Positions 1 to 7,934 of a DNA stretch of 64,000 nt are shown piece after piece. Location of the stretch: positions 301,644-365,643 of the forward strand of contig CAMBEK010000002.1 in assembly GCA_945865565.1 (NCBI GenBank). The letters are read 5' to 3'. The stretch comes from Pseudobacteriovorax antillogorgiicola (GTDB taxonomy: Bacteria; Bdellovibrionota_B; Oligoflexia; Oligoflexales; RGVZ01). The stretch's first letter is position 1; each line of letters starts with the position of its first letter. The position numbers and the translations under genes were made by a program. Under the pieces are notes generated by a model. The model saw nothing but the letters and a program-made list of their open reading frames with translations. It made no database searches and had not been told where the DNA came from.

Positions 1-1356
1 CTGCGAAGTCATATGCGGTGTGCCCGTGAGAGAACCATATGAGGGGGAGGACCCGTAAGTGTACGTTGCAGTGATGGGTGCTGACTTGTTGCCGGCATAA
101 TCGCACGCGATGGCCGCGATTGTGGTCGTGATAGCGGTATTAATAGTGATGGTTCCACCGGAGTCGATGTCTGTGCCGGAAGAACAGTCCTCGGGTGACG
201 AGGCAGTGGTCCCCTGCACCATATTGTAACGAATTTTGAAAAATGTCGGATCCGAGGTGTCGTTTTTGGTCGCTGTAATATCGAAGGGCGTCGCACTGAA
301 CGAAGTGGCTGACGCTGACAAGGTCGGAACGCCCGGGGCTGTGTTGTCATAAGTAAATACCTGCGTCGCTATTGAGGAGGCGTTCCCGGCTAAGTCGCAC
401 GCGATGACTTTGAGCGTCCTGTTGGCTCCGGTTTGAATCTCTGCGGTGCCCGTCTGCGAGGCAATCAAATCTGAACTCACGCAAGTGGGAGCCACGCCGT
501 TCAGGGTATAACGCAGGTCCTTGAAGTTTGTGTCGAGAACTGTGTTGGGCTGGTTGATCGTCGCCGAAATCTGGGCGTTGAAATACCCTGAGTTCGCAGG
601 GCTATTGATCGTGGGGACGTTCGGGACTGTCGTGTCAATGGTCCGCTCGGTCGTGATCGGTGTGAATGCTAATGCGAGGGTGTTGCCTGCCGCGTCACCC
701 ATCGTAGCGTTGTTCACCAGCGCGAGTGTTGAACCCGCAGGAGTCGAAACAGGGCCGGTGTCGCCACTTACCGTCGTGTAACCGAAGACCAGCGACGCAG
801 TTCCCGAACCCCGGCGATAGGTCGCGGTCCTTGAGGTGTCGCCGATCTTGATGCCCATTGTGGGAGTGCCGGTGACCGTGATCGGCTCGGATGTGGTTAC
901 GGTGAACTCAAGAACGGTGTCTGCGCCGGCCGCGCCGGTTCCGGATGGCGCTGTCAGACTGACTCCCGTGATGTTCAGAGCCGTGGAGTCGATATCTTCC
1001 ACCACGAAGGGCCCTTTGGCCGTGATGAAGCAGTTTTGCTGGCCGGCGGCCTGACAGCTCGGGATCACTTCGGAAGTCAATTTTCCGACGCATCCACTGG
1101 TTGAGGTGCCCGTTCCACGCCGGACCTGTCCCGTCAGGGAATCGATGAATTCCACATCAGCGCAAACGAGGCTCGTGTTGGATCCATCCGCCACGACGAT
1201 CGTGGCATTCCGGTCCGGGACGTTGACAAAGAAATTCCCGCGGTTGCCACTTTGGGCGAGGGCAATGGTCGAGAATGCCCAACACGCGATCGCGGCCGCG
1301 GTGGTCGTGATGCCACGGAACTGGGTGATGGGATGATTTTGGAGTGTAGGTCCCAC
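1..1356 (-). CDS. Secreted surface-repeat protein, 3' end cut by window edge
   Basis: An open frame runs off the left edge; 452 codons are visible. I place the start at GTG 1356, because an AGGTGA Shine-Dalgarno sits 3 nt upstream, overlapping the previous gene's stop. The first ~34 residues form a signal peptide ending in ALA before QSGNRG. About residues 110-215 resemble the cell-surface repeat with the 'FTVTTSEPITVTGTP' signature that ends 'GDAAGN'. After that come two modules with the cadence of chitobiase/hexosaminidase C-terminal-like domains (regular Cys, 'ACDLAGN' and 'ACDYAGN' motifs). It is probably an exported adhesin or fibre-like surface protein; the exact role is unknown. It lies in the same reading frame as the upstream lipoprotein gene, separated only by TGA and one codon. 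Confidence 0.7.
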   Translation of the reverse strand, partial: MGPTLQNHPITQFRGITTTAAAIACWAFSTIALAQSGNRGNFFVNVPDRNATIVVADGSNTSLVCADVEFIDSLTGQVRRGTGTSTSGCVGKLTSEVIPSCQAAGQQNCFITAKGPFVVEDIDSTALNITGVSLTAPSGTGAAGADTVLEFTVTTSEPITVTGTPTMGIKIGDTSRTATYRRGSGTASLVFGYTTVSGDTGPVSTPAGSTLALVNNATMGDAAGNTLALAFTPITTERTIDTTVPNVPTINSPANSGYFNAQISATINQPNTVLDTNFKDLRYTLNGVAPTCVSSDLIASQTGTAEIQTGANRTLKVIACDLAGNASSIATQVFTYDNTAPGVPTLSASATSFSATPFDITATKNDTSDPTFFKIRYNMVQGTTASSPEDCSSGTDIDSGGTITINTAITTTIAAIACDYAGNKSAPITATYTYGSSPSYGSLTGTPHMTSQ

Positions 1357-1359
1357 CGG

Positions 1360-2553
1360 TCACCTCGCTTTCGCGCGCTGGTTGGCGCCAAGGCGACAGT
1401 TTTCGACGGTCCCCGATGCGCATGTAGGTTCGGAGATTTTGGCCCCAACGCATGGAGGCATTCCCCCGCCGTTCGCGGGCCTTCCGTCCCAAACGACGAA
1501 GAAGGGCTGGCGCGCGCAGATATTTGCCGGGTTTCCTGAGACCACCAGCGCTCCGGTGACTGGTGACTGGGTCACGAAGATGTTGGTTTCCGTTCCGGGA
1601 GATCCATCCTGGCCAAGGCCGATGACGAACATGCCGCCTCCGCGGCCGGAAGTGGCGGCGGTTTTGGTGATGGCGATCAATTCTTCGGTGGTGGGCAGCT
1701 GAATTTCAACGGACTTGCCGTCGCTGGATTCTTTTAGGGCCAGTTTGCGGTCTTTGATAAAGGCTCTCATGCCAATCAGATTTTCGCCCGTGACAGTGAA
1801 TTTTCCGACAGGCATCACAACAAACGGACTGCGACCAGTGACCAACATTTTGGGCAGGTCCTTGACCTCGTTGTTGCGTCTGGGTGGCGCTTCGGCGGTG
1901 GGTTTGACCACGCGCTCGACGGGCTTCTCGACTTCTTCGCTGATTTGCACCAACCGGTAACTGCCCCAAGTCGACGTCTCGAACGTGGCATTGCCGTCCT
2001 TGAAAGTGATTTCCTTGTTGGGAATCAAACCGACGGAAGTTTCTTTGGTTTTCAGTTTGATGCCAACGTAAGCCACGGCGTAACGCGATGTATCGGCGTC
2101 CAGAAACAGGCTGCTGGAAGAAAACAAGGGCAGGCTCAGGGACATCGGCACAATAAGGTCGGTGGCGTCAGAGGCAGCAACGTAGAGAGACGATCCGACT
2201 CCGCTCACCGCAGAAGAATCCAGCCCAAGTTGTGCCAGGACATCAGCACTCGCGGCGTCAGAGCCTTCCCCCAAAATGATGGACGTACTGAAGGAAAGAG
2301 ATCCTGGGGGGAAGATCACCGATGCGCCGGATACGGCAGAACTAGAGGACGCCAGGATTGTCTGGTAGCGGTTGGATGCCGCGGAATAGCTGCCCGTGAC
2401 GTCGCCGGCTTCTTCGGTGGTTTGAATCAGGCTGGTCAAAGCCTCGGTCTCGCCCTGCTTTAAAAACCCCGGGCCTTTCAGGCAAGACGAAGTCCACGCC
2501 GCGATAAGGATCGCAACGGCGGGGCAGGATCTTGTGGTGAGGTTAAACCGCAT
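1360..2553 (-). CDS. Putative surface lipoprotein
   Basis: A protein of 397 residues. The ATG at 2553 has a GGAG Shine-Dalgarno at 5 nt; a TTG lies one codon earlier. The N-terminus is a lipoprotein-like signal peptide with a possible lipobox ending TSSC near residue 24. The middle is Ser/Ala-rich. Around residues 235-300 there is a beta-rich segment of IPT/TIG flavour ('GKFTVTGENLIGMRAF'). The C-terminus is Gly/Pro-rich with several Cys. It is followed directly by the surface-repeat gene, so the two are co-transcribed and perhaps form one surface complex (inference). No specific function is recognised. Confidence 0.7.
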   Translation of the reverse strand: MRFNLTTRSCPAVAILIAAWTSSCLKGPGFLKQGETEALTSLIQTTEEAGDVTGSYSAASNRYQTILASSSSAVSGASVIFPPGSLSFSTSIILGEGSDAASADVLAQLGLDSSAVSGVGSSLYVAASDATDLIVPMSLSLPLFSSSSLFLDADTSRYAVAYVGIKLKTKETSVGLIPNKEITFKDGNATFETSTWGSYRLVQISEEVEKPVERVVKPTAEAPPRRNNEVKDLPKMLVTGRSPFVVMPVGKFTVTGENLIGMRAFIKDRKLALKESSDGKSVEIQLPTTEELIAITKTAATSGRGGGMFVIGLGQDGSPGTETNIFVTQSPVTGALVVSGNPANICARQPFFVVWDGRPANGGGMPPCVGAKISEPTCASGTVENCRLGANQRAKAR

Positions 2554-2642
2554 CAAATCTCCAGTTCCTTAAGGAGATCGGTTGGATGCGTACAGGCTTT
2601 AGGGGTTCTAAAAAAATATTTTAGGTGGGGTTTTGGATCTGC

Positions 2643-3800
2643 CTAAACCATCGCCGAAACGAATTCTGATGGGTTGAAGGGCCTGAGATCATTAACTTTT
2701 TCTCCGACACCAATAAAGGATATCGGCAGGCGGAACTGGTGGGCGATGCCGACCAGGACGCCGCCTTTGGCGGTGCCATCCAGTTTCGTGGCGACGAGGC
2801 CCGTCAGTTTGACCACTTCGCTGAAGGCGCGGACTTGCTGCACGGCATTTTGGCCCGTTGTGGAATCGATGACGAGCAAGGTTTCATGCGGCGCGCCGGG
2901 AAGTTCTTTTGCGATGCTGCGATTGATTTTGGCCAGTTCCGCCATCAAATCTTCTTTGCTGTGCAGTCGGCCGGCAGTGTCGATGATGATGACATCCGCG
3001 CCGCGAGCCTTGCCAGCCTTTACCGTGTCGAAGGCGACGGCGGCGGGATCGGCCCCCGGTTGTTGCTTGATCAAGTCAACGCCGGTGCGATCGGCCCAAG
3101 CCTGCAGCTGGTCAATGGCTGCGGCGCGAAAGGTATCGCCAGCACCCAAAATGACCTTCTTTCCCTGGGATTGAAACCAGGCGGCCAGTTTGCCGATGGT
3201 TGTGGTTTTTCCGACGCCGTTGACGCCGACGACCAGAATCACGTGGGGCGGGGTTTCAATCATGGCGGTCTGTGGCGCAACGAACAGCGACTGCATTTCG
3301 CCGATAAGAAAGGGGCGGACTTGATCCCACGTTAAATCCTGCTGGCCGGCGAATTTCTGACGCAGGCGTTCGACCAAAAGGTCTGTCGTCTGAACGCCCA
3401 TGTCCGCGCGGTAGAGGGCCTCGTGGATTTTTTCCAGAAGTTCATCGCCAAACTTGGTGCCGGATCCAAAGAGGTTGCCCAAGGTGCTGGCAAAGGCAGA
3501 CCTGGTTCGCGAGAGGCCTGTTTGCAAACGCTCAGACCAGGTTTCGGGTTCAGGTGGTTGTGGAGGCAGTTCTGGGGTTGAGGCGGCGGTCGATTCTGCA
3601 AGGGCTTCGTTCAGCGCTGATTCGTCGCGGCGCTTTTTGACCTGGCGCATGAACAGGCCAGCAACAAGAATCGCACAGAGCAGGAGAAAGACGGCGACCA
3701 TGATGGCAACGAAGGGATCGCCTTGGATCAGGGCTGAGAACGGGTCTTGTAGGGCGTCAGGGTTAGAAACGGACTGGGCTGCGATGTCGTTTGCCTGCAT
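2643..3800 (-). CDS. ftsY: Signal recognition particle receptor FtsY
   Basis: SRP-receptor GTPase that docks ribosome-SRP complexes at the inner membrane. The NG domain is clear: G1 loop 'GVNGVGKTTTIGKLA', 'DTFRAAAIDQLQAWA', G3 'DTAGR' and 'TKLDGTAKGG'. Ahead of it there is one hydrophobic membrane segment (about residues 28-52) and a charged linker, so this FtsY is membrane-anchored at its N-terminus, unlike the acidic A-domain of E. coli. I chose ATG 3800; an in-frame TTG at 3830 would add 10 residues. The gene is divergent from the outer-membrane protein at 3856, leaving a very short shared promoter region. Confidence 0.95.
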   Translation of the reverse strand: MQANDIAAQSVSNPDALQDPFSALIQGDPFVAIMVAVFLLLCAILVAGLFMRQVKKRRDESALNEALAESTAASTPELPPQPPEPETWSERLQTGLSRTRSAFASTLGNLFGSGTKFGDELLEKIHEALYRADMGVQTTDLLVERLRQKFAGQQDLTWDQVRPFLIGEMQSLFVAPQTAMIETPPHVILVVGVNGVGKTTTIGKLAAWFQSQGKKVILGAGDTFRAAAIDQLQAWADRTGVDLIKQQPGADPAAVAFDTVKAGKARGADVIIIDTAGRLHSKEDLMAELAKINRSIAKELPGAPHETLLVIDSTTGQNAVQQVRAFSEVVKLTGLVATKLDGTAKGGVLVGIAHQFRLPISFIGVGEKVNDLRPFNPSEFVSAMV

Positions 3801-3855
3801 GGTGGCCACTTTCCGGCTATACTGGTCCAAAGAGAACTTCTTACGGGTTTACTGA

Positions 3856-4617
3856 ATGCTCTGGACCGGGAAAATTGTCAAAGGCTGTGTGATGGCCATG
3901 ATCTTCGGCAGTGGCACGGCATTGGCCGAGGTTCCGGCGGGGGGGCAGGTGGCTTCAAGTCCGGAGGCTCCTGCGTCTTCAGAGACTTCAGAGGCGATAG
4001 AGCCTTCGATCCGCGAATTTACCCGCTGGGAGCGAGTGGTCCGCGGATTTCGTCGTGAGCATCATTTTGCCGTAACGGGGGGCTACCTGCGCGGCAGTTG
4101 GCAGGTCGGCAGCTTCGGACCTTTGACAAACATGCAGATCGGCGACGACGGGTTTTGGAGCCGAGGCGAATACACCTACCACCTTCAGATATTCGAAGGC
4201 TTGGGCTACATGCTCGGAAGTAGCCTTGGAACCACCTACACGCGAACTGCGGATGCTGCGGCACTCAAGCCGCCAACTTCACTCATCTATCCGGGGGTGG
4301 TCGTAGGCGCTGTCTACAACATATCCCCAAGATTCCGGCTGCTCGGGGTCGGTAGTGTCAATCTGGAGCGCTATGATGGTTTAAGGGCATTGGCCGAGGG
4401 GCAGGATGAAACAAAGATTTCAATCACCATGGAATCTTACGATGCCCAGGCTGCCCTTGATATTTTCGTGGCGATTAATTTGGCCATCCGTATTGAGGGA
4501 CACGATCGCTATCAGCTTTACCGGAAACCGCGTAACGCAGGGGACAAACCGGTCAATGCCGATATAGAACGGTTTGATCGATGGTATGGGGCGGGGATTG
4601 TTTACCACATGCTTTGA
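3856..4617 (+). CDS. Predicted outer-membrane beta-barrel protein
   Basis: 253 residues with an N-terminal signal peptide (cleavage about residue 24, ALA before EVPAG). An acidic Ser/Ala linker follows. The rest has alternating aromatic/hydrophobic strands ending in an aromatic-rich C-terminus ('WYGAGIVYHML'), as in small outer-membrane barrels. It has the same general style as the protein at 59797. It starts a plus-strand cluster with two small downstream genes. Function unknown; assignment rests on composition and signal peptide only. Confidence 0.65.
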   Translation: MLWTGKIVKGCVMAMIFGSGTALAEVPAGGQVASSPEAPASSETSEAIEPSIREFTRWERVVRGFRREHHFAVTGGYLRGSWQVGSFGPLTNMQIGDDGFWSRGEYTYHLQIFEGLGYMLGSSLGTTYTRTADAAALKPPTSLIYPGVVVGAVYNISPRFRLLGVGSVNLERYDGLRALAEGQDETKISITMESYDAQAALDIFVAINLAIRIEGHDRYQLYRKPRNAGDKPVNADIERFDRWYGAGIVYHML

Positions 4618-4632
4618 TGGAGGCGCGTGAAC

Positions 4633-4815
4633 ATGGCAGACGAAAAAGCGAAGAAATCGGCAGCCGCTCCTGGTGGAAAGAAAATTTTGGCGGAAAAACA
4701 GCGCGGAACCGACGATGAGGTCGAGGTCATTAAACTGATCCTTGACGAGAATCCTGCGCTTCGTCAGCGTGTTCTGGACAAGATCAAGGCCATCCGCAAG
4801 GCGAGCAAACTGTGA
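4633..4815 (+). CDS. Small charged hypothetical protein
   Basis: 60 residues, Lys/Glu-rich, with a helical C-terminal half ('EVIKLILDENPALRQRVLDKIKAIRK'-type heptads, split here). ATG 4633 fits the GGAGG at 4619-4623 better than the nearer GTG 4627. The gene is preceded by the outer-membrane protein and overlaps the start region of the next lipoprotein, so it is probably co-transcribed. I do not recognise a family. Confidence 0.6.
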   Translation: MADEKAKKSAAAPGGKKILAEKQRGTDDEVEVIKLILDENPALRQRVLDKIKAIRKASKL

Positions 4816-4829
4816 AGGGGCAAATCCCG

Positions 4830-5450
4830 ATGAATTTCATTTTAGCGCCCATATTGACGACACTTCTGACGTTGACGGCGGGTTGCGCCATAGTCAGTTC
4901 GTTTTATGGGCCAAAGGTTCTGGAAAAGAGCAAGGAACAGACTCCTCCTTGGGTTTCCGTGAAACCATCGCAACTGATGCGGCAAGAAAATGGTTTTCAG
5001 TACCACGCCGTTCAGCTGGACGAAATGGACCTGCCGCTTGGAGTGAAAAAGGCACAACTTGGTGCAACTCAGTTGTGTGAGATGGCGATTGTCGATGCGG
5101 CTCGGACCAGGGCTCGTGAGGTTTGCAAGCTGCCAGAAAAGGCGGAAAAGGCCAGTTCGGTCGACCGCATCGATGGGGCTGTTGCCGATGCGGTGAAAAG
5201 GGAGTTTGGTGGGGCAATGCGCGTGGCGGATATCTACTATGAAAAGGTAGAGGCCCCCGAATCTGGCGATGAAAAGATCGTCCGGGCGGGGCATGTTTTC
5301 AACATCCACGTGCTGGTGACCTTCCCGCGGGAGCAATATGACGCCGCCCTGGCGGCAGCCGGCAAAACCTTGCGCCGTGAATCTGGAGTAGAATCCAGAC
5401 GTTGCGGTGAGGCTCTGACAGCCTTGCCAGGACCGCCTTCAAGCCGTTGA
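4830..5450 (+). CDS. Putative lipoprotein
   Basis: 206 residues. From ATG 4830 the protein begins with a short signal peptide and a clear lipobox (LTAGC, Cys19). An in-frame GTG at 4812 overlaps the upstream stop, but it would put six residues before the natural n-region. The mature part is mixed alpha/beta, with a conserved-looking 'WVSVKPSQLMRQENGFQYHAVQ' stretch, and ends in an Arg/Ser-rich tail. It is likely an outer-membrane-anchored periplasmic protein of unknown role. Confidence 0.65.
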   Translation: MNFILAPILTTLLTLTAGCAIVSSFYGPKVLEKSKEQTPPWVSVKPSQLMRQENGFQYHAVQLDEMDLPLGVKKAQLGATQLCEMAIVDAARTRAREVCKLPEKAEKASSVDRIDGAVADAVKREFGGAMRVADIYYEKVEAPESGDEKIVRAGHVFNIHVLVTFPREQYDAALAAAGKTLRRESGVESRRCGEALTALPGPPSSR

Positions 5451-5483
5451 CCCGACCGCTCCGGTGTGTTTCCCTAGGCCCCC

Positions 5484-6677
5484 ATGATCGACCTTTCTGA
5501 AAACCTTATAGCCCGCCCGGGCAATGTCGTGCTGCCTGCCTGGCTGGCAGGTGCGCTCGTCCAAGCCTGTGGCCGTGGCCCGGCAATGAATTTTAGCCGG
5601 GCCTTTCCTGCATCAGTGCCGGGAGAGTCGATCAAATGTGGAATTCCAGTGGGTTTGTTGCCCGGTGATCTTGATCTGATGCCATACGTTTTGGCGGAAT
5701 GGTCGAATCAAATTGAATCAGGGCTAGGCAAGGGTCCGGGGGCAGATCCGTTTGAAGGAACGAGCCTCTCGATTGATGCCGCGTCTTTGCGCCAGCGCAT
5801 TCCCCCGGAATTTTCGGAACGGGTTGATCCTCTGTGCCAGCGTCTGTATGGATTGCGTTTACTGCCGGGTAATTCTGGTGTCGCGGAGCCATTTTTTGAA
5901 AACGAGACCATTCAAAACATGGAGTCTGGCAGCTACGCGGGAACATTATTTTTGCGCAGCCAGATGCTGTCACAACTGCTCGGGTGCGGTGACAAGGCAT
6001 TGCCCGCGATCGTGATACCGCGCCGCTTGTGGGATGATCTTTCGGCTTTAGAGCGCGGATGGTTGATGGTGGTTGAGGCCGCAGCCCGCTGGAAGTTTTC
6101 GTGGGTTCGCGAAGATGGATGCGTCGAATTAGAAATGATTTTACCTGCCGATGAGGCCCTGGCGAATTCACTGAAGCCTCTTGCAGCCCTGGGCCGGAAG
6201 TTGGTCGACTGCGGATGGCTCGCGCCAGCGCTGGATGATGCTCCTGTTTTGTTTGAACCTCATCAAGGATCCGGCTCATTGCGCTTGATGTGGGTGCTGC
6301 ATCCATTGCGGGCCATTCTGCCTGAAGCTCCTGGTTTAAGCGTTCCGGAGGTGAAACTTCCTGAAGCGCGCATTGTCCCGTTGAAGGCGCCAGAGGCGAA
6401 ACGAGACGCGACCCATGATGCTTGGCAAGCGAAAATGCGCCTTTTGGCGGCTGAAGAACTACAAAAAATCAGAAATGGAAACTTCTCACAATATTTTCAA
6501 CTCAAGCAACGCTACCTGGAATCTCTCGATTTACAGGGTCGCGAGGTTATTCGCGATATCGAGCAAATGCTTGCCCCAGTGCTTTTTGAAGAGCATTTGC
6601 GGCACGGGATTATTCGCTACATGGTCGATCATCCGTCGGCGTGGCAAAGTGCCCGATCAGGAAAACCTGCACATTAA
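5484..6677 (+). CDS. Hypothetical protein, family not recognised
   Basis: 397 residues, no signal peptide and no obvious membrane segment, so probably cytoplasmic. It is rich in Leu/Ala with scattered Trp and Pro; the last ~85 residues (from 'HDAWQAKMRLLAAEELQKIRNGNF') are strongly helical and may form a coiled coil. The Shine-Dalgarno ahead of ATG 5484 is weak. It sits between a lipoprotein gene and an HU-like gene with its own promoter. No motif allows a functional call. Confidence 0.65.
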   Translation: MIDLSENLIARPGNVVLPAWLAGALVQACGRGPAMNFSRAFPASVPGESIKCGIPVGLLPGDLDLMPYVLAEWSNQIESGLGKGPGADPFEGTSLSIDAASLRQRIPPEFSERVDPLCQRLYGLRLLPGNSGVAEPFFENETIQNMESGSYAGTLFLRSQMLSQLLGCGDKALPAIVIPRRLWDDLSALERGWLMVVEAAARWKFSWVREDGCVELEMILPADEALANSLKPLAALGRKLVDCGWLAPALDDAPVLFEPHQGSGSLRLMWVLHPLRAILPEAPGLSVPEVKLPEARIVPLKAPEAKRDATHDAWQAKMRLLAAEELQKIRNGNFSQYFQLKQRYLESLDLQGREVIRDIEQMLAPVLFEEHLRHGIIRYMVDHPSAWQSARSGKPAH

Positions 6678-6689
6678 TCAGTTTCACCC

Positions 6690-6718
6690 TTGATTTTTAG
6701 ATGGTTGCACCCTATCTT
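6690..6718 (+). promoter_or_regulatory. Candidate sigma-70 promoter of the HU-like gene
   Basis: TTGATT at 6690-6695 and TATCTT at 6713-6718 are separated by 17 nt, each matching 4 of 6 consensus bases. It lies 43 nt upstream of the HU-like start. Prediction from sequence only. Confidence 0.4.
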
Positions 6719-6760
6719 TTTTAGATCACGTACATCTGACATCCATGGAGGAGCAAAAAG

Positions 6761-7177
6761 ATGGCGGCTAAAAAGAAGACGACGAAGAAGACGACCAAGA
6801 CAGTGGTGAAGGCGAAAGCCACCAAGACGGTAGCGAAGCCGGTTAAAGTCGGCCCGATCCCTTCCACCTCACGTCCGCGCACCAAGAGCGACATCATGAG
6901 CATCATTTCGGTTCAGACCGGATTGACCCGCAAAGATGTTGGCAACATGTTCAATACCCTCAGCGAAATGATGGGTATGGATATCGGCAAGAAGGGCCCA
7001 GGCGCATTTGTGATCCCAGGGATGATGAAAGTCACCCGCGTTCACAAGCCAGCCACCAAGGCTCGCAAAGGCATCAACCCGTTCACTGGCGAAGAGACCA
7101 CGTTCAAAGCCAAGCCGGCTCGCAACGTTGTTAAAATCCGCCCGTTGAAGAGCCTGAAGGAAAAAGCAAACCACTAG
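6761..7177 (+). CDS. HU-family DNA-binding protein with lysine-rich N-terminal tail
   Basis: 138 residues. The first ~40 are a KKTT/AKA-type basic tail like eukaryotic H1 or the tails of some actinobacterial and deltaproteobacterial HU proteins. The rest is an HU-like fold: a helical dimerisation part ('KSDIMSIISVQTGLTRKDVGNMFNTL') and a beta-arm region carrying 'RKGINPFTGEETTFKAKPARNVVKIRPLKSLKE', close to the canonical 'R.GRNP.TGE...IPA...PKF..GK.LK'. A strong GGAGGAG Shine-Dalgarno lies 8 nt upstream, a promoter ahead and a strong terminator behind, so it is an independent, probably well-expressed nucleoid protein. Confidence 0.85.
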   Translation: MAAKKKTTKKTTKTVVKAKATKTVAKPVKVGPIPSTSRPRTKSDIMSIISVQTGLTRKDVGNMFNTLSEMMGMDIGKKGPGAFVIPGMMKVTRVHKPATKARKGINPFTGEETTFKAKPARNVVKIRPLKSLKEKANH

Positions 7178-7210
7178 TCGTGGTTCGCTAATTTCGTTCA
7201 GATCCGGATT

Positions 7211-7249
7211 AAAAAAAGAAGCCAGGCATCGCTGCCTGGCTTTTTTTTT
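7211..7249. terminator. Strong, probably bidirectional intrinsic terminator
   Basis: Perfect 8-bp stem GCCAGGCA / TGCCTGGC with a TCGC loop (7221-7240), followed by nine T (7241-7249) and preceded by an A-tract (7211-7217). It terminates the HU-like gene on the plus strand and can also serve the minus-strand gene ending at 7278. Confidence 0.92.
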
Positions 7250-7277
7250 ATCAGAGAGCTTAGAGCTAGCTCAACGA

Positions 7278-7871
7278 TCAACGATTTTTACGTTCTTGAT
7301 TGCGGACGTATTCCAGAAAAGCGGCCTTGTCTTCCATCACGTTGAGAGACGTCGCGTGGGCCGCGTGGCGCTTGTTCATTCGACCGCCGCCTCCTCCGCC
7401 GCCGTGCCTGCCGGCGTTATTGCCGCCACCCTGGTACCCACTTGGCTTGTTCGAGTGCCCTTGGCGGACGTTGCCTTGGCGCTGTTGCTGTTGCTGCTGT
7501 TGCTGTGGGCTGCCGCCGCTGCGCATGGCGCTCTTGCGCTCCACAATCTCCCATGCCCGAAGGACCAAACCTTCGGCTAGAAGTTCCGATGCCAGGTCGT
7601 CGACGCTGACACCCTCTTCGCGCGCGCTTTGCTCCAGACGCTTTTTCAGGGTCTTGGATACCAGCAGGTTGATGCTTGAAGTGCCTGCCATGGATTCCGA
7701 TTCAACGTCACCATGTGCCGTTTTTGGCGTTGTTTGACGGCTATCCTGGGCTTGGTTGAAGTCTTCATTGAAGTCTTCGTCGTTCGACATCGAATCCTCA
7801 TCCGTTGAGTGGGAATCATGTGGCTTCTTGGGGAGGGCGCGGTTGCCATCCGGGATCGGCTTGTTGGGCAT
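7278..7871 (-). CDS. Ribbon-helix-helix-like protein with poly-Q and poly-G tracts
   Basis: 197 residues. An acidic N-terminal third is followed by a segment 'SINLLVSKTLKKRLEQSAREEGVSVDDLASELLAEGL' (residues ~66-103) that fits a ribbon-helix-helix DNA-binding fold. After it come eight consecutive Gln, then a Gly/Asn/Arg/His-rich stretch with a run of seven Gly, and a charged helical C-terminus. The low-complexity region looks disordered and possibly nucleic-acid binding. ATG 7871 has AGGA 7 nt upstream. Family not recognised beyond the RHH resemblance. Confidence 0.7.
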   Translation of the reverse strand: MPNKPIPDGNRALPKKPHDSHSTDEDSMSNDEDFNEDFNQAQDSRQTTPKTAHGDVESESMAGTSSINLLVSKTLKKRLEQSAREEGVSVDDLASELLAEGLVLRAWEIVERKSAMRSGGSPQQQQQQQQRQGNVRQGHSNKPSGYQGGGNNAGRHGGGGGGGRMNKRHAAHATSLNVMEDKAAFLEYVRNQERKNR

Positions 7872-7934
7872 GAAAATCCTTAGGTAATCCAGTGTGTTGA
7901 CGCTGTTCGCGCCGCAATCGGTATCGATGCACTT

